Assembly: GCF_000518645.1 (NCBI RefSeq)
Contig: NZ_JADZ01000045.1
Coordinates: 1 to 34,426, forward strand
Source: Curvibacter gracilis ATCC BAA-807
GTDB taxonomy: Bacteria; Pseudomonadota; Gammaproteobacteria; Burkholderiales; Burkholderiaceae_C
DNA: 34,426 nucleotides
Direction: 5' to 3'
Shown: positions 1-8,269 of the stretch, one piece after another
Position numbering within the stretch: the first letter of the stretch is position 1
How the letters are laid out: every line of letters begins with the position of its first letter
Position numbers and translations under genes: made by a program
Notes under the pieces: model-generated
What the model was told of the DNA's origin: nothing
The model's database searches: none
Seen by the model: the letters and a program-made list of their open reading frames with translations, nothing else

Positions 1-129
1 GTCACCCCGGCGCGCATTGATTGCCTCGCGCTCTGCACCATCGAAGGTGAAAAACGCCTTCATCTCGAAGTCACTGATATCGCGGGGCAGCTCACGCATC
101 CCCAAAAACGTCGTTTGCCAGTCCTGCAT
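1..129 (-). CDS. tnpA: IS1071-type Tn3-family transposase TnpA, N-terminal fragment (runs off the window)
   Basis: Forty-three codons are visible from an ATG at 129 to the window edge, with an open frame throughout. The protein starts MQDWQTTFLGMRELPRDISD and continues with an FEMKAFFTFDGAER stretch. This is the N-terminal (DUF4158-type) domain of the IS1071/Tn3 transposase, a ~970-residue DDE enzyme that carries out replicative transposition. The DDE catalytic residues lie in the missing C-terminal part. The start lies 145 bases inside the element end, as expected when the gene is read away from its own terminal repeat. Whether the full gene is intact cannot be seen. Confidence 0.85.
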   Translation of the reverse strand, partial: MQDWQTTFLGMRELPRDISDFEMKAFFTFDGAEREAINARRGD

Positions 130-274
130 CGTGAACCCCATTAGCGGGAGGCCACGATACCCGTTTGAGAAGTGAACAGGAAAGCCAACAGAATCAACGA
201 TCTACCAACACCACCCCCGCGCCAGTGCTGGGTTTGCGTACCGCCAGTTATTGCACTGAAAACGAGGGGACCCC
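1..274 (-). mobile_element. End of an IS1071-like Tn3-family element
   Basis: The leftward transposase start (1-129) and the bases beyond it look like one end of IS1071, the Tn3-family element first described in Tn5271 and known for unusually long (~110 bp) terminal repeats. Read on the minus strand from 274, the sequence begins GGGGTCCCCTCGTTTTCAGT and continues without homology to the neighbouring gene. A Tn3-type end starts with GGGG, and I recall this start as very close to the IS1071 repeat. ATPase homology begins immediately at 275, so the element boundary is placed at 274/275. The five bases outside it (275-279, AAGTC) would be one copy of any target duplication. The other end lies outside the window, so neither the repeat length nor the duplication can be checked here. 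Confidence 0.8.
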
Positions 275-699
275 AAGTCGGCATCACAGATGTGCGAAGC
301 GAACTCTTACCGGAAGAGAAGCTCAAGGCGATTGGAGACCTTTCTGCTGGCAACACAGTGGTTGGCATGGTGGGAGACGGCATCAACGATGCTCCGGCGC
401 TTGCGAAGGCGAACATTGGTTTTGCGATGGGCGCGGCCGGCACGGATACCGCGATTGAAACGGCAGACGTGGCGCTGATGGACGACGACCCCCGCAAGCT
501 TGCGGAGTTCGTCAGGTTGTCCAAAGCAACCACGGCGGTGCTGTGGCAAAACATCTCTGTTGCGCTCGGCATCAAGGTCGTTTTCCTTACGCTCGCACTC
601 ACTGGCCAGGCAACCCTATGGATGGCGGTGTTTGCAGATATGGGGGGCAGCCTGCTGGTGGTCTTCAACGGACTGCGTCTTTTGCGGAACAAGGCCTGA
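275..699 (+). pseudogene. 5'-truncated Cd/Zn/Pb-type P1B ATPase (C-terminal ~140 residues)
   Basis: The frame from 274 to the TGA at 697-699 encodes the end of a heavy-metal-exporting P-type ATPase of the CadA/ZntA/PbrA group. Visible are the LLPEEKLKAI segment of the P domain, the hinge motif [15 protein letters not shown], then IGFAMGAAGTDTAIETADVA and the last two membrane helices ending FNGLRLLRNKA. The N-terminal metal-binding domain, the CPC membrane motif and the DKTGT phosphorylation site are all missing. Homology starts exactly where the IS1071-like end stops. The open frame does continue upstream into the element (an ATG at 172), but those residues are transposon sequence with no ATPase similarity. 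The protein cannot be a working pump. The AIETADVALM signature favours the divalent-cation (Zn/Cd/Pb) group over the Cu group. Confidence 0.88.
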
Positions 700-932
700 C
701 TGTTCGTTCTAGCGTCAATAGCCTTCGCGGTGACGATGGTCAAATGGGCGACTTCGACGCCCCACACTCGGCTTAAAAGTTCGGGCAAGGACCGGGACTC
801 TTTCGTTGAACCAGATGAGATTGCTCGATGAGAACGAATGAAGTCTCTGAGCGATTCGGAGAGATCTAGTGCCCGGCCGCAAATTGCTTGCATCATTGAT
901 GGAGCCGGTACATAAGGCACTCAGACGGTGTC
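700..932. other. Intergenic stretch without a recognisable gene
   Basis: These 233 bases lie between the convergent ends of the ATPase remnant and the TPM-domain gene. Open frames here are short and show no family resemblance. No clear hairpin with a T-run was seen, and no intact MerR-type regulator, which often accompanies cadA-like genes, is present. Confidence 0.5.
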
Positions 933-1430
933 TTAGCAAACAACCGGATCGTTGGGCAATTCGTTACAGCCATGGTGCCGAGCCGGGAAATGCTGAGAAA
1001 GCATACGACTAATTGCGTTTATTCCTTGCAAAGAACCGACTTGGAACTCTCCAATCCTAAACTTAGCCTCCATGTCTCGACAGACCACCGACCATTCATG
1101 TGGATCACAGCAGGCGTGAATACCCCGATCAGCAACGATCTCGACTCGATGCTCAGCGAGCAAGATGTAAATGAGCACGCCGCAGTTGTGTTCTGTATCC
1201 CAGATTCGAAGTTGGCTGAACAGATCAATCGCACGCTCGCGGGCTGATTGCCCCCGCCACAGTGGTGGCCCATCAAGAGCGCCTTCGACGACGAAGCGCA
1301 ACTCCCCCATGTGGGTAGATTCGCAGGCCCCTATGGCCTGCTCAATCGCAAGCAAAGTTGCGGCAGGAAATGCGCGCTTCACTTGCCACGATGGCGTCAA
1401 CAAGTGACGAATGAGGCGAGAAAGATTCAT
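933..1430 (-). CDS. TPM-domain protein, short form (COG3762-like)
   Basis: A 165-residue protein without a signal peptide, last gene of a three-gene operon with lemA and a longer TPM protein. The TPM fold spans most of it, with a leading AIEQAIGACESTHMGELRFVVE strand-helix and a later HRVEIVADRGIHACCDPHEW segment, which corresponds to the part of TPM domains around the conserved Asp. TPM domains occur in plant TLP18.3 and bacterial YgcG proteins; some have phosphatase activity or bind metal, but this short cytoplasmic type has no firm function. The start chosen is the ATG at 1430, two bases after the TGA of the upstream gene and behind a GGGAG ribosome-binding site. An in-frame ATG at 1439 would overlap that gene and is less well spaced. 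Confidence 0.75.
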   Translation of the reverse strand: MNLSRLIRHLLTPSWQVKRAFPAATLLAIEQAIGACESTHMGELRFVVEGALDGPPLWRGQSARERAIDLFSQLRIWDTEHNCGVLIYILLAEHRVEIVADRGIHACCDPHEWSVVCRDMEAKFRIGEFQVGSLQGINAISRMLSQHFPARHHGCNELPNDPVVC

Positions 1431-1432
1431 CG

Positions 1433-2299
1433 TCACCATCTCCCAGAAGCACCGCCGCCACCGAAACCGCCGCCGCCGCCACGGAACCCACCGCCACCCA
1501 TACCGCCACCTCCGGGCCATCCACCTCTCCCGTGGTGGCCCCCAAGGCCGATACCCAGCAATGTGACGAAAAATCCGGCCAATCCTGCGACCAACACAGC
1601 CGTCAGCGTTCCGACGACAAGCCAGGCAAGTGCACTGAGTACACCGCCTGCCACCAAAGCACCGGGCAGCCTGCCCAGCACCCGTCGAAGTATTCCTCCC
1701 AGTACCAGCGCGACCACAAGCACGGCGGGCCATGCCTGCCGGATATCGCCCTCGCTGTCAGCGCGACGTGATGGGGCAGGAAGAGCCTCACCATCCAGAA
1801 TTCGCTGAATCTGCTCCATGCCTGCCGATATGCCGCCGTAGAAATCGCCCTGGCGAAACTGCGGTGTGATGATCTCGGCAATCACACGACGGGCTTTCAC
1901 GTCATCCAAAGCGCCCTCCAAGCCATATCCGACCTCCAGTCGGACCTCTCGGTCATTCTTGGCCACGAGCAGTAACGCACCGTCGTCGATTTTTCGGCGT
2001 CCCAGCTTCCATTGTTCGACCACGCGCATTGCGTATTGCTCAATGGCCTCGGGGCGCGTGGTCTGCACCATCAGAATGGCCAGTTGGATACCCTTGCGCT
2101 CCTCGTACGAGCTGAGTGATTTGTCCAAAGAGGAGACCTGATCCGCCGTGAGGGTCCCCGTCAAGTCGGTGACACGACCTTTCAGTGGAGGGACAGGCTG
2201 AAGCTCCTGCGCCGCCGCCCCAAGTGCGACAACCAGCGACAGCGTCATGCTCAAGAGCATGCGCAGCCACTGACGGACCAAGCCCCGGTCGGAGTTCAC
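1433..2299 (-). CDS. YgcG-like TPM-domain membrane protein with Gly-rich tail
   Basis: A 288-residue exported membrane protein of the COG1512/YgcG type. A signal peptide (about residues 10-31, ending near GAAAQ) is followed by a TPM domain (about 38-175) with VTDLTGTLTADQ at its start and VRLEVGYGLEGALDD in the middle. Hydrophobic segments (about 190-255) and a tail made almost only of Gly runs come next. The start is a GTG at 2299 sharing the GTGA overlap with the stop of lemA, so the two are translationally coupled. Function is unknown; TPM proteins next to LemA are common in proteobacteria and are thought to act at the envelope. The Gly-rich tail explains the Pro-rich open frame visible on the other strand. 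Confidence 0.82.
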   Translation of the reverse strand: MNSDRGLVRQWLRMLLSMTLSLVVALGAAAQELQPVPPLKGRVTDLTGTLTADQVSSLDKSLSSYEERKGIQLAILMVQTTRPEAIEQYAMRVVEQWKLGRRKIDDGALLLVAKNDREVRLEVGYGLEGALDDVKARRVIAEIITPQFRQGDFYGGISAGMEQIQRILDGEALPAPSRRADSEGDIRQAWPAVLVVALVLGGILRRVLGRLPGALVAGGVLSALAWLVVGTLTAVLVAGLAGFFVTLLGIGLGGHHGRGGWPGGGGMGGGGFRGGGGGFGGGGASGRW

Positions 2300-2913
2300 T
2301 TGGATGCACCAGAGGCATTGCCTGGTGCCCCGAAATCGACTTTGGGAGGCACTGCAATGGCTTTCTCATCCGACACGGAGAAATTTGGCTTCACGTTGTA
2401 GCCAAACACCATGGCCGTCAGGTTGGTCGGGAAGCTACGGACAGTGACGTTGTAGTCCTGCACGGCCTTGACGTACCGGCCACGAGCGACAGCAATCCGG
2501 TTTTCCGTGCCATCCAACTGTGCCCGCAAATCCTGAAATCCTTGATTGGCTTTCAGGCTCGGGTAGCTTTCCGACACCACCAGCAATCGCGACAGCGCAC
2601 CCGACAATTGGCCTTGTGCGGCCTGGAATTTCTGGAACGCTTCAGGGTCGTTGATCAATTCAGGGGTCGCCTGAATGGCCGTCGCTTTCGCGCGGGCCTC
2701 AACCACCTTGGTCAGAGTCTCTTGCTCAAAATTGGCTTCGCCTTTGACGGTGGCCACAATGTTTGGAATGAGGTCGGCTCGGCGTTGGTATTGATTGAGC
2801 ACCTCTGACCAACTTGCCTTGATCTGCTCATCCGTTGACTGAAAGGTGTTGTAACCACACCCCGACAACGAAATCGTGAGGGCAGCCAAGGGGATGAAAG
2901 ACAACTTGCGCAT
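2296..2913 (-). CDS. lemA: LemA family lipoprotein
   Basis: A 205-residue LemA protein. The first ~20 residues form a lipoprotein signal with lipobox LSGC, followed by the family's hallmarks: YNTFQSTDEQIKASWSEVLN, the QRRADLIPNIVATVKG stretch, ending with the helical hairpin containing FPTNLTAMVFGYNVKPNFSV. LemA proteins are envelope four-helix proteins of unclear biochemical role, often encoded with TPM-domain proteins as here. The ATG at 2913 is preferred because AGGAG lies eight bases ahead of it; the ATG at 2919 is only two bases from AGGAG. It is the first gene of the operon, followed by a 4-base GTGA overlap with the next gene. Confidence 0.9.
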   Translation of the reverse strand: MRKLSFIPLAALTISLSGCGYNTFQSTDEQIKASWSEVLNQYQRRADLIPNIVATVKGEANFEQETLTKVVEARAKATAIQATPELINDPEAFQKFQAAQGQLSGALSRLLVVSESYPSLKANQGFQDLRAQLDGTENRIAVARGRYVKAVQDYNVTVRSFPTNLTAMVFGYNVKPNFSVSDEKAIAVPPKVDFGAPGNASGASK

Positions 2914-3109
2914 GGTCATGACTCCTGTGGCGGCCCGATGGGCCGGGAACAACATAGTGAAAGGCTGGACACGGCGATCTCAACCCATTGAAACAACCAC
3001 GAAGTTTGCTCAGTGACAGGCATCAGATGCCGAGCCGCTTCGTCGGGGTGGACCCAATGTCGCCGACTTTGAGCAATTGTGATCGTGGTTGGATCAAACG
3101 ACTTGAATT

Positions 3110-3385
3110 TCAGCGGTCACGCGGATGGAAGTGCTTGGAGCGATCCTTTGCAGGATCTTTGTGAGCGTCGGTAGATTTCGCCGAGCCATTGTCAGATTTC
3201 TCAGTGGATGCCGGTTTTGCAGCGGGGACGTAGCCCTTGTCCTGCGGGTGGGAGTGCGGAGTCACCGCAGCCTTGGAAGGCTGCGCAGCGGCGCTATTGC
3301 CATCCGCTTCTGCAGCCATCGAGGTCAGAGAAAAGGTGGCAGCTCCAGCCATTGCCAATGCGGCAATCATCAGATTGGTCTTCAT
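3110..3385 (-). CDS. Small secreted protein, last gene of the copper block
   Basis: A 91-residue protein of no recognised family. It has a clear signal peptide (MKTNLMIAALAMAGAATFSL, cleavage near MAAEA). The mature part is short, hydrophilic, rich in Ala, Lys, Ser and Asp, and carries scattered His (HSHPQDKG, KHFHPRD), so weak periplasmic metal binding is conceivable. It lies downstream of cusA on the same strand with a ~100 bp gap. That gap holds a cop-box-like inverted repeat 75 bp before its start, suggesting its own copper-responsive promoter. The start follows an AGCTTTTT-type leader with GGAG nine bases upstream. Confidence 0.65.
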   Translation of the reverse strand: MKTNLMIAALAMAGAATFSLTSMAAEADGNSAAAQPSKAAVTPHSHPQDKGYVPAAKPASTEKSDNGSAKSTDAHKDPAKDRSKHFHPRDR

Positions 3386-3459
3386 AAAAAGCTCCGTTTC
3401 AATGGATGTTCGACATGAACAACTGCATGTTCACACCCAGCACCTAACGAGGAGATGGC

Positions 3460-3480
3460 GACAAAATTACAAATCTGTCA
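3460..3480 (-). promoter_or_regulatory. cop-box-like operator 75 bp upstream of the small secreted gene
   Basis: Read on the minus strand, the site is TGACAGATTTGTAATTTTGT plus one base. It is an imperfect inverted repeat with GACA/TGTC ends (14 of 20 positions symmetric), and it matches my recollection of the cop box (TGACA then TGTAAT) bound by CopR/CusR-type regulators. A second copy lies at 18441-18461 in the same orientation; 13 of 21 positions agree. Binding is inferred. Confidence 0.6.
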
Positions 3481-3487
3481 CCTTGTC

Positions 3488-6400
3488 TCAAGCTTGATTG
3501 ACCAAGGTGTTCATGCTGGTTGGCCTCCTGATTTCGGCTTGCTTGACCAAGGCATAGATGGCGGGAATGACCGCCAACGTCAGAACCGTCGACGAGATCA
3601 TTCCACCCACCATGGGAGCTGCAATCCGACTCATGACCTCGGCCCCCGTTCCGGTTCCCCACATGATCGGAAGAAGCCCCGCCATGATGGCCACCACGGT
3701 CATCATTTTTGGGCGCACGCGTTCGACCGCACCGTCCATGACCGCTTCGTACAGGTCGGCTACCTCAGGAATTCTTCCCTCCGCCTGGCGCCGACGTTTG
3801 ATCTGGTCCCAGGCATGGTCCAGGTAGATCAGCATCACAACCCCCGTTTCGGCGGCCACACCCGCCAAGGCGATGAAGCCCACCGCCACGGCCACCGACA
3901 GGTTGTATCCCAGGATCCACATCAACCAGACGCCACCAACCAATGCAAACGGGACCGACAGCATCACGATCAAGGTTTCCGTCAGGCGTTTGAAATTCAA
4001 GTACAGCAACAAGAAGATGAGCAGCAAAGTCACCGGGACCACGATCTTCATTTTTTCCACGGCGCGCTCCATGGATTCGAACTGACCACTCCAGGTCGCG
4101 TAGTAGCCCGGCGGGAACTTGACCTGCTCGTTCACGGCCTTTCGCGCATCGGCCACATAGCTGCCGATATCCCGTCCCCGGATGTCCACGAAGATGTAGG
4201 CCGACAGCAGCGCATTCTCGGTACGGATGCCTGGGGCACCTTTGCCGACCTCGACCCGGGCCAATTGACCCAACGGGATCATGGAGCCATCCATGGTCGG
4301 AACCAGCACCTGCTGAGCGATCTGCTGCGGGGTGGATCTCAATTCACGCGGGTAGCGCACCGTCACGCCAAACCGCTCCCGACCTTCAATGGTCGTGGTG
4401 ACCATCTCTCCACCCAGTGCAGTGCCGATCACATCCTGCAACTCGCCCACCCCCAGTCCATATCGGGCCAGTTGCATGCGATCAGGTTCGATGTTGAGGT
4501 AGTACGCGCCCGTGAGCCGCTCTGCAAACGCCGAGGTCGTGCCGGGAACTTGCTTGACCACCGTCTCGATCTCTCGCGCCAGGCGCTCCATTTCGCCGAG
4601 GTCTTTGCCGAACACTTTGATCCCGATGGGCGTCCGGATGCCCGTGGACAGCATGTCGATGCGTGCTTTGATGGGCATGGTCCAGGCGTTGGAGACGCCC
4701 GGAATTTGCAAGGCCTTGTCCATCTCCGCAATCAATTTGTCGGTGGTCATGCCGGGCCGCCAATCTGTCTCTGGCTTGAGGTTGATGACGGTCTCGAACA
4801 TCTCGGTCGGCGCTGGATCCGTGGCCGTTGCAGCGCGCCCCGCCTTGCCGTACACAGAGGCCACTTCAGGGAAGCTCTTGATGATCTTGTCTTGGGTCTG
4901 CAGCAGTTCAGCAGCCTTGGTGATGGACATGCCAGGCAAGGATGCCGGCATGTACAAAAGCGTGCCCTCATTGAGGGTGGGCATGAACTCCGACCCCAAT
5001 CGGCTGGCCGGGTAAAGCGAGGCCACCAAAATAATCAACGCGACCGCGACGGTGGCCTTCTTCCAGCGCATCACGCCGGCGATGATGGGCCGGTAGAGCC
5101 AGATCAAGAGCCGGTTCACCGGATTGCGCGCCTCCGGCATGATCCGGCCTCGGATGAACAGCATCATGAGGACAGGCACCAAAGTCACCGACAAGATGGC
5201 CGCCCCCGCCATGGCGAAGGTCTTGGTGAAGGCCAAGGGGGAGAACAAGCGCCCTTCCTGGGACTCCAGCGTGAACACCGGCAGGAATGAAACGGTGATG
5301 ATCAACAATGAGAAAAACAGCGCGGGCCCCACCTCTTTGCAGGCCGCGATCATGGCTTCAGCTCGTTGGCGGTGGTCGTGTTCGGGAGCGAGGCGCTCCA
5401 AATGCTTGTGCGCGTTCTCGATCATCACAATCGCTGCATCCACCATGGCGCCGATGGCGATGGCGATTCCCCCGAGGCTCATGAGGTTGGAGTTCATGCC
5501 CAACAGCCGCATCGCGATGAAAGCCATCAGCACCCCAACTGGCAGCATCACAATGGCGACCAGGGCCGAGCGAACATGCATCAGGAACACGACACAGACC
5601 AGCGCCACGATCAGGCTTTCCTCCAGTAGCGTTCGTTTGAGGGTGTCGATGGCCCGATGAATCAGGTCAGAGCGGTCATAGACCGCTTCAATGCTCACAC
5701 CAGCGGGAAGCCCAGCAGACACCTCCGCGATCTTGTCTTTGAGGTTGTGGATGACCTCCAGCGCATTCTGGCCATAGCGGGCCATGGCAATGCCCGAGAC
5801 CACCTCTCCGTCGCCATTGAGCTCAGAAAGCCCACGGCGTTCATCAGGAACCAGCTCCACGCGTGCAATGTCGCGCACCAGGACCGGGGTGCCCTTGTCG
5901 GCTTTCAGCACCAGGTTCTCGATGTCGGACGTGCCTCGCAGATAACCTTTGCCGCGCACCATGTACTCGGCCTCCGCCATCTCCACCACCCGACCGCCGA
6001 CATCTCGATTGGAATCACGCACCACCTGCCCCACTTTGGCCAGGGAGATGCCATACGCTCGCAACTTGATCGGGTCGACCGTGACTTGATAGGTCTGCAC
6101 GAAGCCGCCCAATGAAGCAACCTCAGCCACACCGTGCGCCTTGGTCAATTGGTAGCGCAGATACCAGTCCTGCAGAGTGCGCAACTCGGCCAGCGTCTTG
6201 TCCTTCGCGAGCACAGCGTACTGATAGACCCACCCCACACCCGTGGCATCCGGCCCAATTTGAGGAGTGACCCCTTTTGGCATGCGACCTGCCGCGAAGT
6301 TGAGGTACTCCAGGACACGCGACCGCGCCCAATAGATGTCGGTCCCATCTTCGAAGATGATGTAGACAAATGAGGCGCCAAAAAACGAGAAGCCTCGCAC

Positions 6401-6643
6401 CACCTTGGATTTGGGAACGGACAGCATCGCGGTGGTCAATGGATAGGTGACCTGATCCTCGACCACCTGAGGTGCCTGACCTGGATACTCCGTGTAGACG
6501 ATAACCTGCACGTCCGACAAATCGGGCAACGCGTCCAGAGGGGTTCGGAACACCGCCAACACACCGCCAACGACGACAAACAGGGTCGCCAGGAGCACCA
6601 AAAATCGATTCCGTCCCGACCAATCAATGATCTTCGCCAGCAT
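3488..6643 (-). CDS. cusA: CusA: Cu(I)/Ag(I) RND efflux permease
   Basis: A 1051-residue heavy-metal RND (HME-RND) inner-membrane antiporter of normal family length. It exports monovalent copper or silver through a CusCBA tripartite complex using the proton gradient. The sequence begins with the typical first helix and RTPLDALPDLSDVQVIVYTE. The Met ladder that carries Cu(I)/Ag(I) in E. coli CusA (M573, M623, M672) is present here as M565 (LLYMPAS), M615 (PTEMFET) and M664 (RIDMLSTG), all with the same offset of eight. This argues for the Cu/Ag group rather than the CzcA (Zn/Co/Cd) group. The start follows GGAGGCGAC, and the gene lies 15 bases behind cusB. The last residues end in a short hydrophilic tail. 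Confidence 0.95.
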   Translation of the reverse strand: MLAKIIDWSGRNRFLVLLATLFVVVGGVLAVFRTPLDALPDLSDVQVIVYTEYPGQAPQVVEDQVTYPLTTAMLSVPKSKVVRGFSFFGASFVYIIFEDGTDIYWARSRVLEYLNFAAGRMPKGVTPQIGPDATGVGWVYQYAVLAKDKTLAELRTLQDWYLRYQLTKAHGVAEVASLGGFVQTYQVTVDPIKLRAYGISLAKVGQVVRDSNRDVGGRVVEMAEAEYMVRGKGYLRGTSDIENLVLKADKGTPVLVRDIARVELVPDERRGLSELNGDGEVVSGIAMARYGQNALEVIHNLKDKIAEVSAGLPAGVSIEAVYDRSDLIHRAIDTLKRTLLEESLIVALVCVVFLMHVRSALVAIVMLPVGVLMAFIAMRLLGMNSNLMSLGGIAIAIGAMVDAAIVMIENAHKHLERLAPEHDHRQRAEAMIAACKEVGPALFFSLLIITVSFLPVFTLESQEGRLFSPLAFTKTFAMAGAAILSVTLVPVLMMLFIRGRIMPEARNPVNRLLIWLYRPIIAGVMRWKKATVAVALIILVASLYPASRLGSEFMPTLNEGTLLYMPASLPGMSITKAAELLQTQDKIIKSFPEVASVYGKAGRAATATDPAPTEMFETVINLKPETDWRPGMTTDKLIAEMDKALQIPGVSNAWTMPIKARIDMLSTGIRTPIGIKVFGKDLGEMERLAREIETVVKQVPGTTSAFAERLTGAYYLNIEPDRMQLARYGLGVGELQDVIGTALGGEMVTTTIEGRERFGVTVRYPRELRSTPQQIAQQVLVPTMDGSMIPLGQLARVEVGKGAPGIRTENALLSAYIFVDIRGRDIGSYVADARKAVNEQVKFPPGYYATWSGQFESMERAVEKMKIVVPVTLLLIFLLLYLNFKRLTETLIVMLSVPFALVGGVWLMWILGYNLSVAVAVGFIALAGVAAETGVVMLIYLDHAWDQIKRRRQAEGRIPEVADLYEAVMDGAVERVRPKMMTVVAIMAGLLPIMWGTGTGAEVMSRIAAPMVGGMISSTVLTLAVIPAIYALVKQAEIRRPTSMNTLVNQA

Positions 6644-6658
6644 GTCGCCTCCTGAAGA

Positions 6659-8269
6659 TCACTGATGCCCAGCGTGGGCGTTGGTCGTAGTGGGGGATTG
6701 CGTCTGAATCGACGTGATGACCCAGTCACCCTGTCCGCGCTCTACAAATTCGAACCGCACTTTGGCCCCAGGCTTCAGGCCTGCCAACAGGCCGCCATGA
6801 CTCACCTTGAACTCCATGGACATGGCTGGCCATTTGAGGCTGGGCACTTCGCCATGGGCGATGGTCACGGTCGCGGCCTTCGCGTCGATCTCTTCCACTT
6901 GGCCTTGGGTCTGATGCGTGACGGTGGTGGCCGTCTTGGCACCGGCCGCGCCCTCTTGCGCTGGGCGTGTGCCGTGCCCTTCATGCCCCAAGCCACCGAT
7001 GGCGGCCTTGAGGTTGCTTTCCGCATCGATCAAGAAATTGGCCGCGACCACCACCATCTCGCCCTCTTTGACGCCATCGAGAACCTCGATGCGATCTTCG
7101 CTTCGAGCCCCGAGCTTGACGTCGCGCGGCTCAAACCGCCCCTCGCCTTGCTGAATCAGGACGATCTGACGCGTGCCACTGTCAATGACAGCCGATGACG
7201 GTACGCTGAGCACAGCGCCCCTCGCCAAAGCAGGTAGTTCCACCTGGGCATACATGCCCGGCTTCAGCAGCCCCGCCGAATTGGACAACTCGACGCGCAC
7301 AGGGACCGTGCGGGTTTCGCTCTTCAGCGTGGGATAGACATAGGTGATAGCGCCGGAAAACGTCTTGTCCGGGTAGGCATCAACCCGTACTTTGGCTTGC
7401 GCACCGGCCTTGACCAGGCCAATGTCTTGCTCAAACACATCGGCAAGCACCCACACAGAAGACAGGTTGGTGACCTGATACAAAGCCTCTCCAGGCATGA
7501 AGCGCATTCCCTGAATCGCCTTTTTCTCCGTGACGACGCCGGCCACCGGGGATCGGAAAGTGAGGGTGCGGCGAGTGGATCCCGAGGGGGACAAGGCCTT
7601 GATCTGCTCCTCGGAGACATCCCAGTTGCGCAGCCGCATCAAGCTGGATTCGGCCAATTCACGCATGCCACGTTGGGCCTCGTCACTCGCCCCTTTCAGG
7701 GCATCAACCCCTTGAGTCGCGATGAGGTACTCGCGTTGTGCGGACACCAGTTCCGGACTGTAGACCTCAAACAGGGGCTGTCCCTTGCTCACAACCTGTC
7801 CGGTGACATTGACATGCAGTCGCTCGACATAGCCCTCGAATTTGGGGGCGATGGCGTACGTCAGCCGCTCGTCGGGTTCAATGCGTGCGGCCGCACGAAC
7901 CAACTTGTTCCACTGCCCCAATGTGACGGCTTCCACGCGGACGCCAAGCTTTTGGACTTTTTCGGTGCTGATCCGCAAGGTGTTGGGGGTGTTGCCTGGA
8001 GCCTCCGCCTCGGACTCTCCTGCGTAGACAGGAACATAGTCCATGCCCATGGGGTCCTTCTTGGGCGTTGGAGAGGTATCCGGCAAGCCCATGGGGTTGC
8101 GGTAGTAGAGAACCTTGCGCTCTTTTGGCGCTCCGTCCTTCATATCGGCCAGGGCCGACGGCTCGGTGATGTGACCCGACACCTGGCGAGTGCCAAGCCA
8201 GTACCCACCGCCTGCTGCCAGCAAGGCAACTGCCAGTGCACCGACGCCCACCGCGAACGGCTTGCTCAT
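6659..8269 (-). CDS. cusB: CusB periplasmic adaptor with C-terminal CusF domain
   Basis: A 536-residue membrane-fusion protein linking CusA to the outer-membrane channel. In order it has an N-terminal anchor/signal (residues ~5-25), a heavy-metal-binding domain with YYRNPMGLPDTSP and DPMGMDYVPVY (about 54-82), HlyD-type barrel-sandwich and beta-barrel domains, and a C-terminal CusF-like domain (about 455-525). The last carries W480, M483 and M485 in LKWPAMSMEF, the Cu(I) site of CusF, followed by a His-ending tail (NAHAGHQ). A CusB-CusF fusion means this adaptor carries its own metallochaperone; similar SilB-type fusions are known in Cupriavidus. The start overlaps the stop of the upstream channel gene by ATGA. 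Confidence 0.93.
   Translation of the reverse strand: MSKPFAVGVGALAVALLAAGGGYWLGTRQVSGHITEPSALADMKDGAPKERKVLYYRNPMGLPDTSPTPKKDPMGMDYVPVYAGESEAEAPGNTPNTLRISTEKVQKLGVRVEAVTLGQWNKLVRAAARIEPDERLTYAIAPKFEGYVERLHVNVTGQVVSKGQPLFEVYSPELVSAQREYLIATQGVDALKGASDEAQRGMRELAESSLMRLRNWDVSEEQIKALSPSGSTRRTLTFRSPVAGVVTEKKAIQGMRFMPGEALYQVTNLSSVWVLADVFEQDIGLVKAGAQAKVRVDAYPDKTFSGAITYVYPTLKSETRTVPVRVELSNSAGLLKPGMYAQVELPALARGAVLSVPSSAVIDSGTRQIVLIQQGEGRFEPRDVKLGARSEDRIEVLDGVKEGEMVVVAANFLIDAESNLKAAIGGLGHEGHGTRPAQEGAAGAKTATTVTHQTQGQVEEIDAKAATVTIAHGEVPSLKWPAMSMEFKVSHGGLLAGLKPGAKVRFEFVERGQGDWVITSIQTQSPTTTNAHAGHQ

Noticed and set aside
141-920. 259-codon open frame on the minus strand
   Set aside because: It is antisense to the ATPase remnant and crosses the transposon end. 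No domain is recognisable.
1248-1808. Pro-rich plus-strand open frame (PPPPPRNPPPP)
   Set aside because: It is the complement of the Gly-rich tail of the TPM-domain protein.
2185-2808. 207-codon open frame on the plus strand
   Set aside because: Antisense shadow of lemA, without family similarity or ribosome-binding site.
3455-5290. 611-codon open frame on the plus strand
   Set aside because: It runs antisense to cusA. The His/Arg/Asp-rich translation has no family resemblance, while the minus frame is an unmistakable RND permease.
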